A stretch of DNA of 64,000 bases. It comes from DASSSY01 sp035708205 (GTDB lineage Bacteria > Bacteroidota > Bacteroidia > Chitinophagales > Chitinophagaceae). The notes under the pieces are model-generated. The model searched no databases and was not told the DNA's origin. It worked only from the letters and a program-made list of their open reading frames with translations. Both the position numbers and the translations under genes were made by a program. The stretch covers positions 496,001 to 560,000 of the forward strand of contig DASSSY010000004.1 of assembly GCA_035708205.1 (NCBI GenBank), read 5' to 3'. Shown here piece by piece: positions 1-8,688 of the stretch; position 1 is the first letter of the stretch, and each line of letters starts with the position of its first letter.

Positions 1-687
1 ATTTCTTCTGTACTTCCAGACAGTGTCGATAAGCTGATCGATATTTGCCGCCCCCGGCTGGCTGGCATAAGGCGTGTACCGTTTTAATACCTTCCCGCTG
101 GCATTTAATTGCCAGATCGTCGGGCCGTTTTCTTCGCTCAGCCAAAAATCACCGTTGCGGTCGACAACAAGACCTTCCGGGTCTATCCCCCAAATATCTT
201 TGGCGGCAACCTTTTGGCTGAAGTTGTTACAATCCTCAACGGTATCGGTCGAGGCCTCTTCCGTAGCCGTGCTGCCAAACCCAGTCGGGTTGATCAATCC
301 GCTGGCATTACTGCCATCCGGTCGCTTGATCGTCATGGATTCCAGTATGTCCACCGCATTGCCGTTGATCCGGATACGATGAATTTTCGGAGCATATCCC
401 GGAAACGGGAAAATTTTATCATAGGTTGGATGGCAACCGGCCGGATTGGCATTTGCGGCATCAATATTGACGCCGCGGTCAGAACAGGTGTAGAATTCCG
501 TGCCGTTAGTGTGCGCAATGGGAAAAAGGGTAGAAAAACCGCCTTCCCTGAATAAGATATCCTGGTAGGTCCCGATAGTATCGGTTTGAGCGGTTTGATA
601 GTTGTTCAATAGCTGCACTTGCGCCCGGGCCTGGGGGCCACTCAATGCGGCCAGGAAAATAAAGATCTTTGTGGTAATTTTTTTCAT
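1..687 (-). CDS. Phytase-like esterase family secreted protein (partial, C-terminus off window)
   Basis: The visible 229 codons start at an ATG at 687 and run off the left edge without a stop. The N-terminus is a Sec signal peptide (two Lys, hydrophobic FIFLAAL, then a QAQ cleavage region), so the product is exported. The mature part shows blocks typical of the esterase-like activity of phytase family: a TCSDRGVN stretch, a segment around IDPEGLVVDRNGDFWLSEE near residues 175-193 and an interrupted IWQLNASGK strand, consistent with a beta-propeller. Members are annotated as phytase-like phosphoesterases, but substrate is rarely proven. It is transcribed away from rluF-like gene 802-1560, which is on the same strand upstream. 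Family assignment is from recognised motifs, and the missing C-terminal half prevents checking for a sorting domain. Confidence 0.75.
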   Translation of the reverse strand, partial: MKKITTKIFIFLAALSGPQARAQVQLLNNYQTAQTDTIGTYQDILFREGGFSTLFPIAHTNGTEFYTCSDRGVNIDAANANPAGCHPTYDKIFPFPGYAPKIHRIRINGNAVDILESMTIKRPDGSNASGLINPTGFGSTATEEASTDTVEDCNNFSQKVAAKDIWGIDPEGLVVDRNGDFWLSEENGPTIWQLNASGKVLKRYTPYASQPGAANIDQLIDTVWKYRRN

Positions 688-801
688 GCCGTTTAATTTT
701 GGGACAAAGCAAAGCATTGCTGATGATCTCAGTATTAAACGGGTATTATGTAATTGTTTCTTTTGGAAAACTTCAGAAAAAAAACTATTCAGAATTACTG
801 C

Positions 802-1560
802 CTAGAACTTCTCATTTTCCCCCAGATACCGCCATTGTCCCTCCGGAAGCCCTGCTAATAAAACTTTCCCCATCCGGATACGTTTTAAGCCAACTACCTT
901 CAACTCCACCAGGGCGCACATGCGCCTGATCTGCCTTTTTTTGCCTTGCCGCAGCACAAAGCGCAGCTGGTGCTCATTTTGCCAGCTGACCTTTGCGGGT
1001 AATAGTTCCTGGCCGTCCAGGCTAAGCCCATGGTTGAGCAGTGCCAGTCCGTTTTCTTTGATCTTACCGGTGACCCTTACCAGGTATTCTTTTTCCGTAT
1101 GGCCGTGTTCACTGATGAGCTGGCGGGCGATACGGCCGTCATTAGTCAGGATGAGCAGGCCTTTCGAATCAATATCTAACCTGCCGGCGGGAGCAAGACC
1201 GAATAAATGTTGTTTTTGAAATGTTCTTTTGGAATGATCACCCGCCCAATGATTGTTTTCCGTGATTAAAGATACGGCCGCTTTATAGCCTTTTTCCGGT
1301 TGGGCACTGACATAGCCTGCCGGTTTATTCAAGAGAATAGTGACACGGTTGTCTTGTGCGGTAACCGCCTGGCGGGAAAGGACGATCTCATCTTTTTCTG
1401 TTACGGGGAATCCTTTTTGCCGGACAATCTCGCCATTAACTTTTACCCAGCCTTTTAGGATATAATCGTCGGCCTCTCTCCTGGAACACAAACCTCGATA
1501 GGCCATGGTTTTGGCTAAACGCATGGCCGATTTGCCGTTGTTGCCGGTTTTTTGTTGCAT
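802..1560 (-). CDS. rluF: 23S rRNA pseudouridine synthase, RsuA/RluB/RluF family
   Basis: The product isomerises uridine to pseudouridine in large-subunit rRNA. Residues 13-60 form an S4 RNA-binding domain (GLCSRREADDYI, then GWVKVNG). The catalytic domain carries the family signature GRLDIDSKGLLILTNDG near residues 125-141, whose Asp is the nucleophile, and KKRQIRRMC near residue 207. The short distance between S4 and catalytic domain and the KPAGYVSA motif favour the RluF branch; RluB or RsuA-like specificity cannot be excluded. An alternative start at Met13 would remove a basic leader and begin right at the S4 domain. The gene lies 20 bp downstream of rlmD on the same strand, so two rRNA modification enzymes are probably co-transcribed. 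Confidence 0.85.
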   Translation of the reverse strand: MQQKTGNNGKSAMRLAKTMAYRGLCSRREADDYILKGWVKVNGEIVRQKGFPVTEKDEIVLSRQAVTAQDNRVTILLNKPAGYVSAQPEKGYKAAVSLITENNHWAGDHSKRTFQKQHLFGLAPAGRLDIDSKGLLILTNDGRIARQLISEHGHTEKEYLVRVTGKIKENGLALLNHGLSLDGQELLPAKVSWQNEHQLRFVLRQGKKRQIRRMCALVELKVVGLKRIRMGKVLLAGLPEGQWRYLGENEKF

Positions 1561-1580
1561 AGGAAAAGAAGGCGCTGTTT

Positions 1581-2999
1581 TTATTTTTGTTTCAGGGTCA
1601 GGAGTGCTACATTCTCGATATGATGAGTATGAGGAAACATATCGACCGGCTGAATTTTATCAACCTGGTAAGCCGCATCCAGCCATTGCAGATCGCGTGC
1701 CTGTGTGGCGGGATTGCAGCTGACATATACAAGCTTAGGGGCGCGCATTTTTAATAGCTGGCCGATTAATTTTTCGCTCATGCCCGGGCGCGGCGGGTCG
1801 GTAATGATCACATCCGGCCGACCGTGCTCTTCAAAAAAATCATCCGTGGCCACCTGGCTCACATCGCCTACGTGAAAGGAACAATTATTGAGATGGTTCC
1901 ATTCAGCGTTGACTTTAGCGTCTTTAATGGCGTCTGCAACGGTTTCTATGCCAACGACCTTTTGGGCCTGTCCTGAAAGGAAGATGCCGATGCTGCCGGT
2001 GCCGCAATATAGGTCATAAACCACTTCCCGGCCGGACAATCCTGCAAACCGGCGCACGATGTCATATAATTTCTCCGCCTGGTAGCTGTTAGTCTGGAAG
2101 AAAGACTTGGGAGAAATTTTGTAGCGAAATTCTCCTAGTTGCTCTTCAATAAAGCCTTTGCCATAATAGGTCTGTACAGGCAGGTCGTAAATGGTGTCAT
2201 TAAGCTTGCTGTTTAAAGTATAATGTAAAGACGTGATTCCCGGCACCGCTTCTTTTAATTTCCCCAGCGTTTCAAAAAGCACGGGTTGTTCATCTTTGAC
2301 GATCAGGTTGACCATCAATTCGCCCAGCGTACTGATCCGGATAATGACGTTCCGCCACCAGCCTTCTTTTGTCCTGGAATTGTAGAAGCCCAGCCCGCTT
2401 TCCAGGGCCCATTGCCGCAATAGATTTTTGATCTTATTGGTGGGATCTTCCTGTAAAAAGCAGGTGTCAATGTCCACTACTTTATCGAACATGCCCGGGG
2501 CGTGAAAACCCAATGCCGGTTTCCGGGTAATTTCCGTGCCTTCCGAAGCCGCGATTTCTTCATCGGTTAAATAAGAAAGCTCGGAAAACGTGAACTCTAA
2601 CTTGTTGCGGTAAAACTGTTGCCGCACGCTGCCTAAAATAGGTTCAAATTCAGGTAGTGTAACTTGCCCGATACGGCTTAACTGGTCTTTAACCTGTTGC
2701 TGTTTAAAGACCAATTGTTGTTCATAGGGAAGCATTTGCCATTTGCAGCCCCCGCAAGTACCGAAATGACCGCAAAACGGCTCAATGCGTTGCGGAGACT
2801 TGGTTACAATCTTTAGCATCTTGCCTTCGGCAAAGGATTTTTTGTTTTTTAAGACCAGGACTTCTGCCACATCTCCCGGAATGCCTCCGGTAACAAAAAG
2901 CGTTTTTCCATCTTCCATTGTGGCAATAGATTTACCTTCCGCGGCATATTTTTCCAACCTTATTGCCGGAATAACTGTCTTATTACGTTTACGGGGCAC
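1581..2999 (-). CDS. rlmD: 23S rRNA (uracil-5-)-methyltransferase RlmD-type
   Basis: SAM-dependent methyltransferase that makes 5-methyluridine in 23S rRNA. Residues about 10-70 are a TRAM RNA-binding domain. Cysteines C76, C82 and C85 plus C180 match the [4Fe-4S] ligand pattern Cx5Cx2C...C of RlmD/RumA. The Rossmann motif DLYCGTGSIGIFL and the catalytic SCNP loop near the C-terminus are present, as is SPKSFFQTN. Length of 472 residues is normal for the family. Exact target (U1939 in E. coli) is inferred; some homologues in bacteria with one copy modify more than one uridine. A -7 promoter box lies just upstream at 3029-3036, and rluF-like gene follows after 20 bp. Confidence 0.9.
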   Translation of the reverse strand: MPRKRNKTVIPAIRLEKYAAEGKSIATMEDGKTLFVTGGIPGDVAEVLVLKNKKSFAEGKMLKIVTKSPQRIEPFCGHFGTCGGCKWQMLPYEQQLVFKQQQVKDQLSRIGQVTLPEFEPILGSVRQQFYRNKLEFTFSELSYLTDEEIAASEGTEITRKPALGFHAPGMFDKVVDIDTCFLQEDPTNKIKNLLRQWALESGLGFYNSRTKEGWWRNVIIRISTLGELMVNLIVKDEQPVLFETLGKLKEAVPGITSLHYTLNSKLNDTIYDLPVQTYYGKGFIEEQLGEFRYKISPKSFFQTNSYQAEKLYDIVRRFAGLSGREVVYDLYCGTGSIGIFLSGQAQKVVGIETVADAIKDAKVNAEWNHLNNCSFHVGDVSQVATDDFFEEHGRPDVIITDPPRPGMSEKLIGQLLKMRAPKLVYVSCNPATQARDLQWLDAAYQVDKIQPVDMFPHTHHIENVALLTLKQK

Positions 3000-3028
3000 A
3001 AATAATAGTTTTTCTCGTTAATCGTATG

Positions 3029-3036
3029 CAAAGTTA
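3029..3036 (-). promoter_or_regulatory. -7 promoter element of rlmD (TAACTTTG)
   Basis: Read on the minus strand this is TAACTTTG, matching the Bacteroidota -7 consensus TAnnTTTG, and it lies 30 bp before the rlmD start codon. No good -33 TTTG was found at the usual spacing. It is divergent from the promoter at 3044-3077. Confidence 0.5.
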
Positions 3037-3043
3037 ACCGGAA

Positions 3044-3077
3044 TTTGATTGTATCACGGAATGGTTGCTTAGTTTTG
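3044..3077 (+). promoter_or_regulatory. Promoter of the thioredoxin-family gene (TTTG, 22-bp spacer, TAGTTTTG)
   Basis: TTTG at 3044-3047 and TAGTTTTG at 3070-3077 match the Bacteroidota -33 and -7 elements with a 22-bp spacer, slightly longer than the usual 19-21. Transcription would start near 3085, giving a leader of roughly 45 nt before the ATG at 3131. The -33 box overlaps the rlmD promoter region, so the two divergent promoters are packed together. Confidence 0.5.
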
Positions 3078-3130
3078 TTTAAATTACGCAACATTTTTAG
3101 AAAATCACTTAATCACAATTTAGAACCAAT

Positions 3131-4573
3131 ATGAAGCAGTTATTTCTCGGATTGTTATGTTGCCTTTCCGGTGCGCCTCTTTTTGCCAAAGACGGCTACA
3201 CTATCAAGGTCAATTTTAAACAACATATCCCTGATCATTACGTTTATCTGGCCCATTATTATGCCAAATCATTTCCTACCGTATATAAGGTAGATTCTGC
3301 CGAAGTGGTCAATGGTAATAAGGCTGTTTTTCAAAATAAGGACAGCGTCCTGGGCGGGATTTATATGGTTTTGTATAAGAAGAATTCAAAAACGGCCGAG
3401 TTCCTGCTGGATAATGGTGATAAATTTGAAATGACCATTGATACTTCCGGAATGCCCAAAGGTATCAGCTTTAAAGGCAGCCAGCAAAATGGAAATTACG
3501 TGGCTTACGAGGAATACCTTCACCAATACGGTCAGCAACGCGAAGCATTGGTCAAGGAGATTAAAACAGCGAAGAATGCTGCGGATTCCCAAAGGATTGA
3601 GGATGAGGCTCAAAGGCTTTCGGATGAATTAACCGATTTCAGGAAGAAGAGCATTCAGCAAAATCCCAATACGCTGTTTGCTGCATTGCTAAAAACGTTG
3701 ATTATGCCCGAAGCGCCCAAAGGAACGCACTACCTGGCCGACGGTAAAACAGTAGATTCCAATTTTGCCTATAATTTCTACAAAGATCATTATTGGGATA
3801 ATTTTGACTTTAGCGACAGCCGCCTGATGTTTGCTCCTATTTATGAACCCCGGCTTAAAGAATATTTTAGCCGGATCATTCTTCCTGTTCCGGATACGGT
3901 AAACGCGGAGGCCGATAAGCTATTGGCAAAAGCACGGAAAAGCAAGGAAATCTTTAAATATACGCTTTACTGGTTGGCAAATTATGCTGAGACCAGCAGG
4001 ATAATGGGAATGGACGAAGTTTTTGTCCATCTGGTGGAAAATTATTACATGAAAGGCGATGCGTTTTGGCTGGATTCCGCCCAGTTGGCAAAATATGAGG
4101 ACCGTGCCAAGAAAATTGCGCCTAATGTGATCGGCAACCCTGCGCCAAAGCTAGATCTACAGGATATCTGGACCTTGCAGGATAAGCCTTTGGACGATGT
4201 CCGATCCCCTTACACTTTAGTGGTTTTCTGGTCGCCCACCTGCGGGCATTGCCAGAAAGAGATCCCCTTGATAGATTCTGTCTATAACAGTGCGCTGAAG
4301 CAAAAAGGCGTTACCGTTTATTCAGTTCCCGTTGAAGGTAATCTGACGGATATTCAGAAATTTGTGGAAAAAGATCATATAAGGGACTGGATAAATGTTG
4401 TGGATGCGCATAATAAGAGTAATTTCAAAGACAATTATGATGTTTACAGCACCCCTCAGGTATATTTATTGGATAAAAATAAGACCATTATTGGCAAAAA
4501 GCTGGATCATTCCAATATCCTTGACGTGATCAACTGGAATGAAAAGCAAAAGGCCAAAGACGGTAAAGGCTAA
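3131..4573 (+). CDS. Periplasmic TlpA-like thioredoxin with N-terminal DUF4369-type domain
   Basis: A signal peptide (MKQLFLGLLCCLSGAPLFA) directs the protein to the envelope. Residues about 20-130 resemble the DUF4369 beta-sandwich found in front of many Bacteroidota thioredoxins, followed by a helical DUF5106-like middle with a charged coiled-coil stretch (residues 130-180). The thioredoxin domain occupies about residues 335-470 and contains the redox motif C371-G-H-C374 in FWSPTCGHCQKE, and STPQVYLLD as the cis-Pro loop. The predicted role is thiol-disulfide exchange on periplasmic or outer-membrane proteins; the partner is unknown. The gene has its own promoter and is followed by an intrinsic terminator, so it is probably a single-gene transcript. 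Confidence 0.85.
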   Translation: MKQLFLGLLCCLSGAPLFAKDGYTIKVNFKQHIPDHYVYLAHYYAKSFPTVYKVDSAEVVNGNKAVFQNKDSVLGGIYMVLYKKNSKTAEFLLDNGDKFEMTIDTSGMPKGISFKGSQQNGNYVAYEEYLHQYGQQREALVKEIKTAKNAADSQRIEDEAQRLSDELTDFRKKSIQQNPNTLFAALLKTLIMPEAPKGTHYLADGKTVDSNFAYNFYKDHYWDNFDFSDSRLMFAPIYEPRLKEYFSRIILPVPDTVNAEADKLLAKARKSKEIFKYTLYWLANYAETSRIMGMDEVFVHLVENYYMKGDAFWLDSAQLAKYEDRAKKIAPNVIGNPAPKLDLQDIWTLQDKPLDDVRSPYTLVVFWSPTCGHCQKEIPLIDSVYNSALKQKGVTVYSVPVEGNLTDIQKFVEKDHIRDWINVVDAHNKSNFKDNYDVYSTPQVYLLDKNKTIIGKKLDHSNILDVINWNEKQKAKDGKG

Positions 4574-4599
4574 ACCGTGTTCTGTTAATCTTCATATTG

Positions 4600-4630
4600 A
4601 AAAGGCCTTCCGCATTTTGGAAGGCTTTTT
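4600..4630 (+). terminator. Intrinsic terminator after the thioredoxin gene
   Basis: GCCTTCC and GGAAGGC form a 7-bp stem around loop GCATTTT; A residues on the 5' side and a run of five T on the 3' side extend the hairpin. It follows the stop codon at 4573 by about 30 bp. Confidence 0.8.
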
Positions 4631-4669
4631 CGTTTGACCCTTTTAATGCTCCATTAAACATTCTGTGCT

Positions 4670-4677
4670 TAACTTTG
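4670..4677 (+). promoter_or_regulatory. -7 promoter element of the FadL-like gene (TAACTTTG)
   Basis: TAACTTTG matches the Bacteroidota -7 consensus, lies after the preceding terminator and 22 bp before the ATG at 4700, which would give a leader of about 15 nt. No convincing -33 box. Confidence 0.45.
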
Positions 4678-4699
4678 TCTAACCCAAAATCGATTTGAC

Positions 4700-6226
4700 A
4701 TGTTATATAGATCAATTGCCTTGTTATTATGTTCAGGAATTTTTTGTTTGTCCCAGGTTCAGGCGCAGAATGAAACGGACGCCTTGCGGTATGGGTTGCT
4801 GTCATCCGGTGCGACCGCCCGCTCCATCGGCCTTGGGGGAACCGGGGGCTCTTTTGGCGGAGACTTTTCTTCTTTGAGCATTAATCCGGCGGGGATCGGC
4901 GTATACAGGCATTCAAAGCTGATGCTGACCCCAACCTTAAGCATCAACGGAGCGCAATCTACTTACCTGAATAACAAGGATGATGACCATAGCTCTAAAG
5001 TGGGCCTGAGCAACCTGGGTGTTGTTTTCGCCCATGGCACTACCGGGCGCGAATACGAGCAAAGCGACTGGAAAGCTTATGCCATAGGCATAGGCTATAA
5101 CCGCCTGGCGGATTTTAACAGTGCCATTACCTATTCGGGGGTCAATACGCAAAGTTCCATTACGGATGTTATGAGTGAAGACGCTTATAATAACGGCATC
5201 AGCGAAGATTTGGTGCCGCCTTTGGGCTTTCTGGGGTATCAGGGCTATGTGCTTGACGATGCGGTCCATAATTATGCTTCTATTCCTCATACGAATATAT
5301 TGGACAATGGCGGCAGCCTTTTACAGACTAAAAGCATTGAAACTTCCGGTGGTGTGGATGACTGGACCCTGAGCTTTGGGGGAAATTACCAGGAAAAGCT
5401 GATGCTGGGAATGAGCCTGGATATGATTTCTTATAAATATGACCGGGATTCTTATTTTACGGAGCAGGATGAGACCGGTAATACGGACAATGACTTTGAC
5501 TATTTGCAGTATCATGAAAGCTTGTCCACAACAGGCCTGGGCTTTAATTTAAAATTAGGCGCGATATACGTGATCAGCGACCGTTTCCGTATTGGCGCGT
5601 CCTTACATACTCCCACCTGGTCTTCATTTTCCGATCAGTCTGATTATGACCTGACCAGTAATACGGAAAATTTCAAATACAATAGCGGGCAGTCCGATGC
5701 CAACCCGAACACTTTTGTCCAGCCCAGCCAGCCTTATGCTTTTGATTATTCCCTGCGGACGCCCTGGCGCGGGGTATTGAGCGCCACGGCTTTTATGGGC
5801 AGTCATGGCTTTATTACCATAGATTATGATTATGTGGATTTTGCCTCAATGAAGTATAATTTTAATAATAACTATTCAGATTTTGAACACCAGGTGAACC
5901 AGGCTATAAAAGACACCTATCAGGGCAGCCATAACATTCATGTCGGTATTGAAGGGAAGGAGAAGAATTTCATGGGACGTTTAGGATTTGCCTATCATTC
6001 CAGCCCTTACAAACGCTCGGCTGATTTTGACGGTCAAAGCATGGATATTACCGCCGGTGTCGGCGCGCGTTTTAGCGCTATCTCCATTGATTTGGGCTAT
6101 CGTCATTCCATTTATAAATCCGCTGAATATGCTTATCCGCTTTTGGCCAGCGGCGTAGTGACGGGACTGGCTAAAATTCAGCAAAATAAAAATTTAATAG
6201 CCTTGACCGTAGGGTATCAGTTTTAA
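4700..6226 (+). CDS. Outer-membrane beta-barrel protein, OmpP1/FadL/TodX-like
   Basis: A signal peptide ending in a QVQAQ region precedes a 480-residue mature protein rich in alternating hydrophobic and polar strands with aromatic girdles, ending in an aromatic residue (VGYQF), all typical of an outer-membrane barrel. The N-terminal block SGATARSIGLGGTGGSFGGDFSSLSINPAGIGVY is the Gly-rich hatch plus NPAG motif of the OmpP1/FadL/TodX family, which transports hydrophobic compounds such as fatty acids. Bacteroidota members are often labelled hemin receptor without evidence, and the substrate is unknown here. The block quoted above is split across residues 33-66. The gene has its own -7 element and sits between an upstream terminator and folD, 43 bp downstream. 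Confidence 0.8.
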   Translation: MLYRSIALLLCSGIFCLSQVQAQNETDALRYGLLSSGATARSIGLGGTGGSFGGDFSSLSINPAGIGVYRHSKLMLTPTLSINGAQSTYLNNKDDDHSSKVGLSNLGVVFAHGTTGREYEQSDWKAYAIGIGYNRLADFNSAITYSGVNTQSSITDVMSEDAYNNGISEDLVPPLGFLGYQGYVLDDAVHNYASIPHTNILDNGGSLLQTKSIETSGGVDDWTLSFGGNYQEKLMLGMSLDMISYKYDRDSYFTEQDETGNTDNDFDYLQYHESLSTTGLGFNLKLGAIYVISDRFRIGASLHTPTWSSFSDQSDYDLTSNTENFKYNSGQSDANPNTFVQPSQPYAFDYSLRTPWRGVLSATAFMGSHGFITIDYDYVDFASMKYNFNNNYSDFEHQVNQAIKDTYQGSHNIHVGIEGKEKNFMGRLGFAYHSSPYKRSADFDGQSMDITAGVGARFSAISIDLGYRHSIYKSAEYAYPLLASGVVTGLAKIQQNKNLIALTVGYQF

Positions 6227-6255
6227 ACAGGCTCTTAAATCTCGGCGCAAGGAAG

Positions 6256-6263
6256 TATCTTTG
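6256..6263 (+). promoter_or_regulatory. -7 promoter element of folD (TATCTTTG) adjoining the start codon
   Basis: TATCTTTG followed by CAGCC matches the Bacteroidota -7 box. It ends only six bases before the folD ATG at 6270, so transcription would start at or next to the start codon and give a leaderless or nearly leaderless mRNA. Confidence 0.5.
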
Positions 6264-6269
6264 CAGCCT

Positions 6270-7142
6270 ATGCAACTCTTAGATGGTAAAAAAGTTTCAG
6301 AAGTTTTACTGGCTGAAATAAAAGCCGATGTCGATACGCGCCGGCTGATCGGTAAAAAGAAGCCTCATCTGGCGGCGATCATTGTGGGCGATGACCCTGC
6401 AAGCGCTACTTATGTCGCTTCTAAGGTCAAAACCTGTGCAGACCTGGGCTTCGATTCGACATTGCTGCGCTTGGAAGCTGGAACGAGTGAAGAAAACCTG
6501 TTGGCGCATATACGGACCTTTAATGACAATCCGGACATTGATGGCATTTTGGTGCAATTACCTTTACCGGAACATATATCGGAAACAAAGGTTATTGATA
6601 CGATTCACCCGGATAAGGACGTAGATGGCTTTCATCCTATCAGTGTGGGAAAGATGGTTTTGGGAGAACCGACATTCATCTCCGCTACACCTAACGGCAT
6701 TATGCTGATGCTGGCCTATTACGGTATTGATACCACCGGAAAACATTGCGTGGTGATTGGCCGGAGCAATATTGTCGGCCGCCCGATGAGCGTGCTGATG
6801 AGCCGGAACAGCAATCCCGGGAATTGTACGGTTACCCTTTGCCATTCTAAAACGGAAAATCTTAAGGAAATCTGCTTGTCGGCGGATATTATTATCGCAG
6901 CCATCGGCCGCCCCAACTATGTTACGGCCGACATGGTCAGGGAAGGTTCGATTGTCATTGATGTCGGCATTAACCGCCTTGACGACGGGAGCAAGAAAAA
7001 AGGTTATCGTTTGGTAGGTGATGTGGATTTTGGTAATGTAGCGCCGAAGTGCAGCTATATCACGCCGGTGCCCGGCGGGGTGGGCAAGATGACGATTTGT
7101 GCCCTGATGAAGAATACCTTACAGGCGGCGGAAGGAAAATAA
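6270..7142 (+). CDS. folD: Bifunctional methylenetetrahydrofolate dehydrogenase / methenyl-THF cyclohydrolase
   Basis: FolD interconverts 5,10-methylene-, 5,10-methenyl- and 10-formyl-tetrahydrofolate with NADP, feeding purine and formyl-Met synthesis. The N-terminal catalytic domain has the conserved Y48-V-A-S-K52-V-K54 active site and the GILVQLPLPEH and PDKDVDGFHP motifs; the Rossmann half has GRSNIVGRPM and the C-terminal TPVPGGVGKMT signature. ATG 6270 was chosen: the upstream in-frame TTG at 6261 lies inside the -7 promoter box. The length of 290 residues is normal. queE starts 3 bp after the stop and uppP 25 bp after queE, suggesting one operon. Confidence 0.95.
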   Translation: MQLLDGKKVSEVLLAEIKADVDTRRLIGKKKPHLAAIIVGDDPASATYVASKVKTCADLGFDSTLLRLEAGTSEENLLAHIRTFNDNPDIDGILVQLPLPEHISETKVIDTIHPDKDVDGFHPISVGKMVLGEPTFISATPNGIMLMLAYYGIDTTGKHCVVIGRSNIVGRPMSVLMSRNSNPGNCTVTLCHSKTENLKEICLSADIIIAAIGRPNYVTADMVREGSIVIDVGINRLDDGSKKKGYRLVGDVDFGNVAPKCSYITPVPGGVGKMTICALMKNTLQAAEGK

Positions 7143-7145
7143 GGC

Positions 7146-7772
7146 ATGACAATAGTCGATGAAAATATTATGTCGGTAAGATACCCGGTCATGGAGCATT
7201 TTTACACGCTCCAGGGCGAAGGACGCTATACGGGCCAGGCCGCTTATTTTATCCGGCTCGGTGGTTGTGATGTGGGCTGTGTGTGGTGCGATGTAAAAGA
7301 AAGCTGGGATGAGCAGGTACATCCGATGGTTTCTGTTGATGAGCTTGTCCGGGAAGCTTCCCGGCATCCGGCGCGTATTGCCGTGATTACGGGCGGCGAG
7401 CCCACTTTACATGATTTGTTACCGTTGACGAAGGCTTTAAAGGCAGCCGGTTTCCGCACGCATATGGAAACGGCGGCTACCAATCCGGTTACCGGTATTT
7501 GGGATTGGATTACCCTCTCCCCTAAAAAATTTAAAGCGCCGATGGAAGGCAACCTGGCCCTGGCCCATGAATTGAAAGTAGTGGTATTCCATCCCTCTGA
7601 TTTTAAATGGGCCGAAAGCTTCTTACCTCTTGTTTCCGGATCCTGTCAGTTATTTTTACAACCGGAATGGAGCCGGCATGAACGGCTGGTCAGCCTGATT
7701 ATTGACTATATTGAGCAGCATCCTGAATGGTCTTTATCCCTTCAAACTCATAAATTTGTTCATATCCGCTAA
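7146..7772 (+). CDS. queE: 7-carboxy-7-deazaguanine synthase (radical SAM)
   Basis: QueE converts 6-carboxytetrahydropterin to 7-carboxy-7-deazaguanine on the way to preQ0 and queuosine tRNA modification. The QGEGRYTGQAAYFIRLGG block leads into the radical-SAM cluster ligands C41-x3-C45-x2-C48, and ITGGEP supplies the SAM-binding GGE motif. Length of 208 residues fits the compact QueE class. A second in-frame ATG at 7170 could be the real start because the conserved region begins near YPVMEHFYTLQGEG. It is tightly spaced behind folD (3 bp). Other queuosine genes (queC, queD, queF) are not in the window. Confidence 0.92.
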   Translation: MTIVDENIMSVRYPVMEHFYTLQGEGRYTGQAAYFIRLGGCDVGCVWCDVKESWDEQVHPMVSVDELVREASRHPARIAVITGGEPTLHDLLPLTKALKAAGFRTHMETAATNPVTGIWDWITLSPKKFKAPMEGNLALAHELKVVVFHPSDFKWAESFLPLVSGSCQLFLQPEWSRHERLVSLIIDYIEQHPEWSLSLQTHKFVHIR

Positions 7773-7797
7773 CTTATAACTCTTAACTTTCATACAC

Positions 7798-8595
7798 ATG
7801 ACCTATCTGCAGGCCATCATTCTTGGCATTATCGAGGGGCTTACTGAATTTTTGCCGGTGTCTTCCACCGGTCATATGATTATCGGTAGCGCCCTGTTGG
7901 GATTGGATTCCGCCAACCCTTTCATTCAATTGTTTATCGTGGCTATTCAGCTAGGGACGATCCTGTCGGTTGTGGTGTTGTATTTTAAACGGTTTTTCAG
8001 GTCCCTGAATTTTTATTTTAAGCTTTTTGTGGCGTTTGTGCCGGCAATCGTTTTTGGCTTATTGTTTAATGATAAGATTGACGCCATGCTGGGCAGTATA
8101 GAAGTGGTAGCCGTCTCGTTGTTTGCCGGCGGTATTGTCCTGTTGTTTATAGACAATGTTTTTAAGCACCCTACGGAAGATAATGCTGATAATATCACGT
8201 ATCCTTCTGCTTTTGTGGTAGGCCTGTTTCAATGCCTGGCTATGATCCCCGGGGTTTCCCGTTCGGCGGCCAGCATTATTGGTGGTATGACCACGAAGCT
8301 TTCCCGGAAGGCGGCCGCTGAATTTTCTTTTTTTTTGGCTGTGCCCACTATGTTTGGTGCCACAGCCAAAAAGCTTTGGGATTTTTATGAAAAAGGTCAG
8401 GTGGTGACCTCCAAAGAATGGAATTTGCTGATTGTGGGTAATGTTGTAGGCTTTCTTGTGGCTATGGTGGCGATCAAAACCTTTATCAATTTCCTGTCCA
8501 AACACGGATTTAAGGCTTTCGGCGTTTACCGGATTATTGTCGGCGGGGTCATCCTGGTCTTGCTGTTTATGGGCTATGATCTGCAAATGTTTTAA
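7798..8595 (+). CDS. uppP: Undecaprenyl-diphosphatase (BacA/UppP)
   Basis: Integral membrane phosphatase that recycles undecaprenyl pyrophosphate to the lipid carrier of peptidoglycan and surface polysaccharide synthesis; overexpression gives bacitracin resistance in other bacteria. Both family signatures are present: E17-FLPVSSTGH with the (E/Q)xxxE-type region near the N-terminus, and [10 protein letters not shown] near residue 151. The sequence is almost wholly hydrophobic with about eight membrane segments, and its 265 residues are normal. It is third in the closely spaced folD-queE-uppP group. The last segment ends in a short GYDLQMF tail. Confidence 0.95.
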   Translation: MTYLQAIILGIIEGLTEFLPVSSTGHMIIGSALLGLDSANPFIQLFIVAIQLGTILSVVVLYFKRFFRSLNFYFKLFVAFVPAIVFGLLFNDKIDAMLGSIEVVAVSLFAGGIVLLFIDNVFKHPTEDNADNITYPSAFVVGLFQCLAMIPGVSRSAASIIGGMTTKLSRKAAAEFSFFLAVPTMFGATAKKLWDFYEKGQVVTSKEWNLLIVGNVVGFLVAMVAIKTFINFLSKHGFKAFGVYRIIVGGVILVLLFMGYDLQMF

Positions 8596-8688
8596 TATGG
8601 GAACGTGAACCGGCCCTGTCTGAACTTTACTTTTTCAAGGCAATATAACAGCTGTTTTGCCGTTTAATCGTTAACTTTACGGCATTAT

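Noticed and set aside
1..555. Plus-strand frames over the first 550 bases
   Set aside because: They are shadows of the minus-strand phytase-like gene, which has signal peptide and family motifs.
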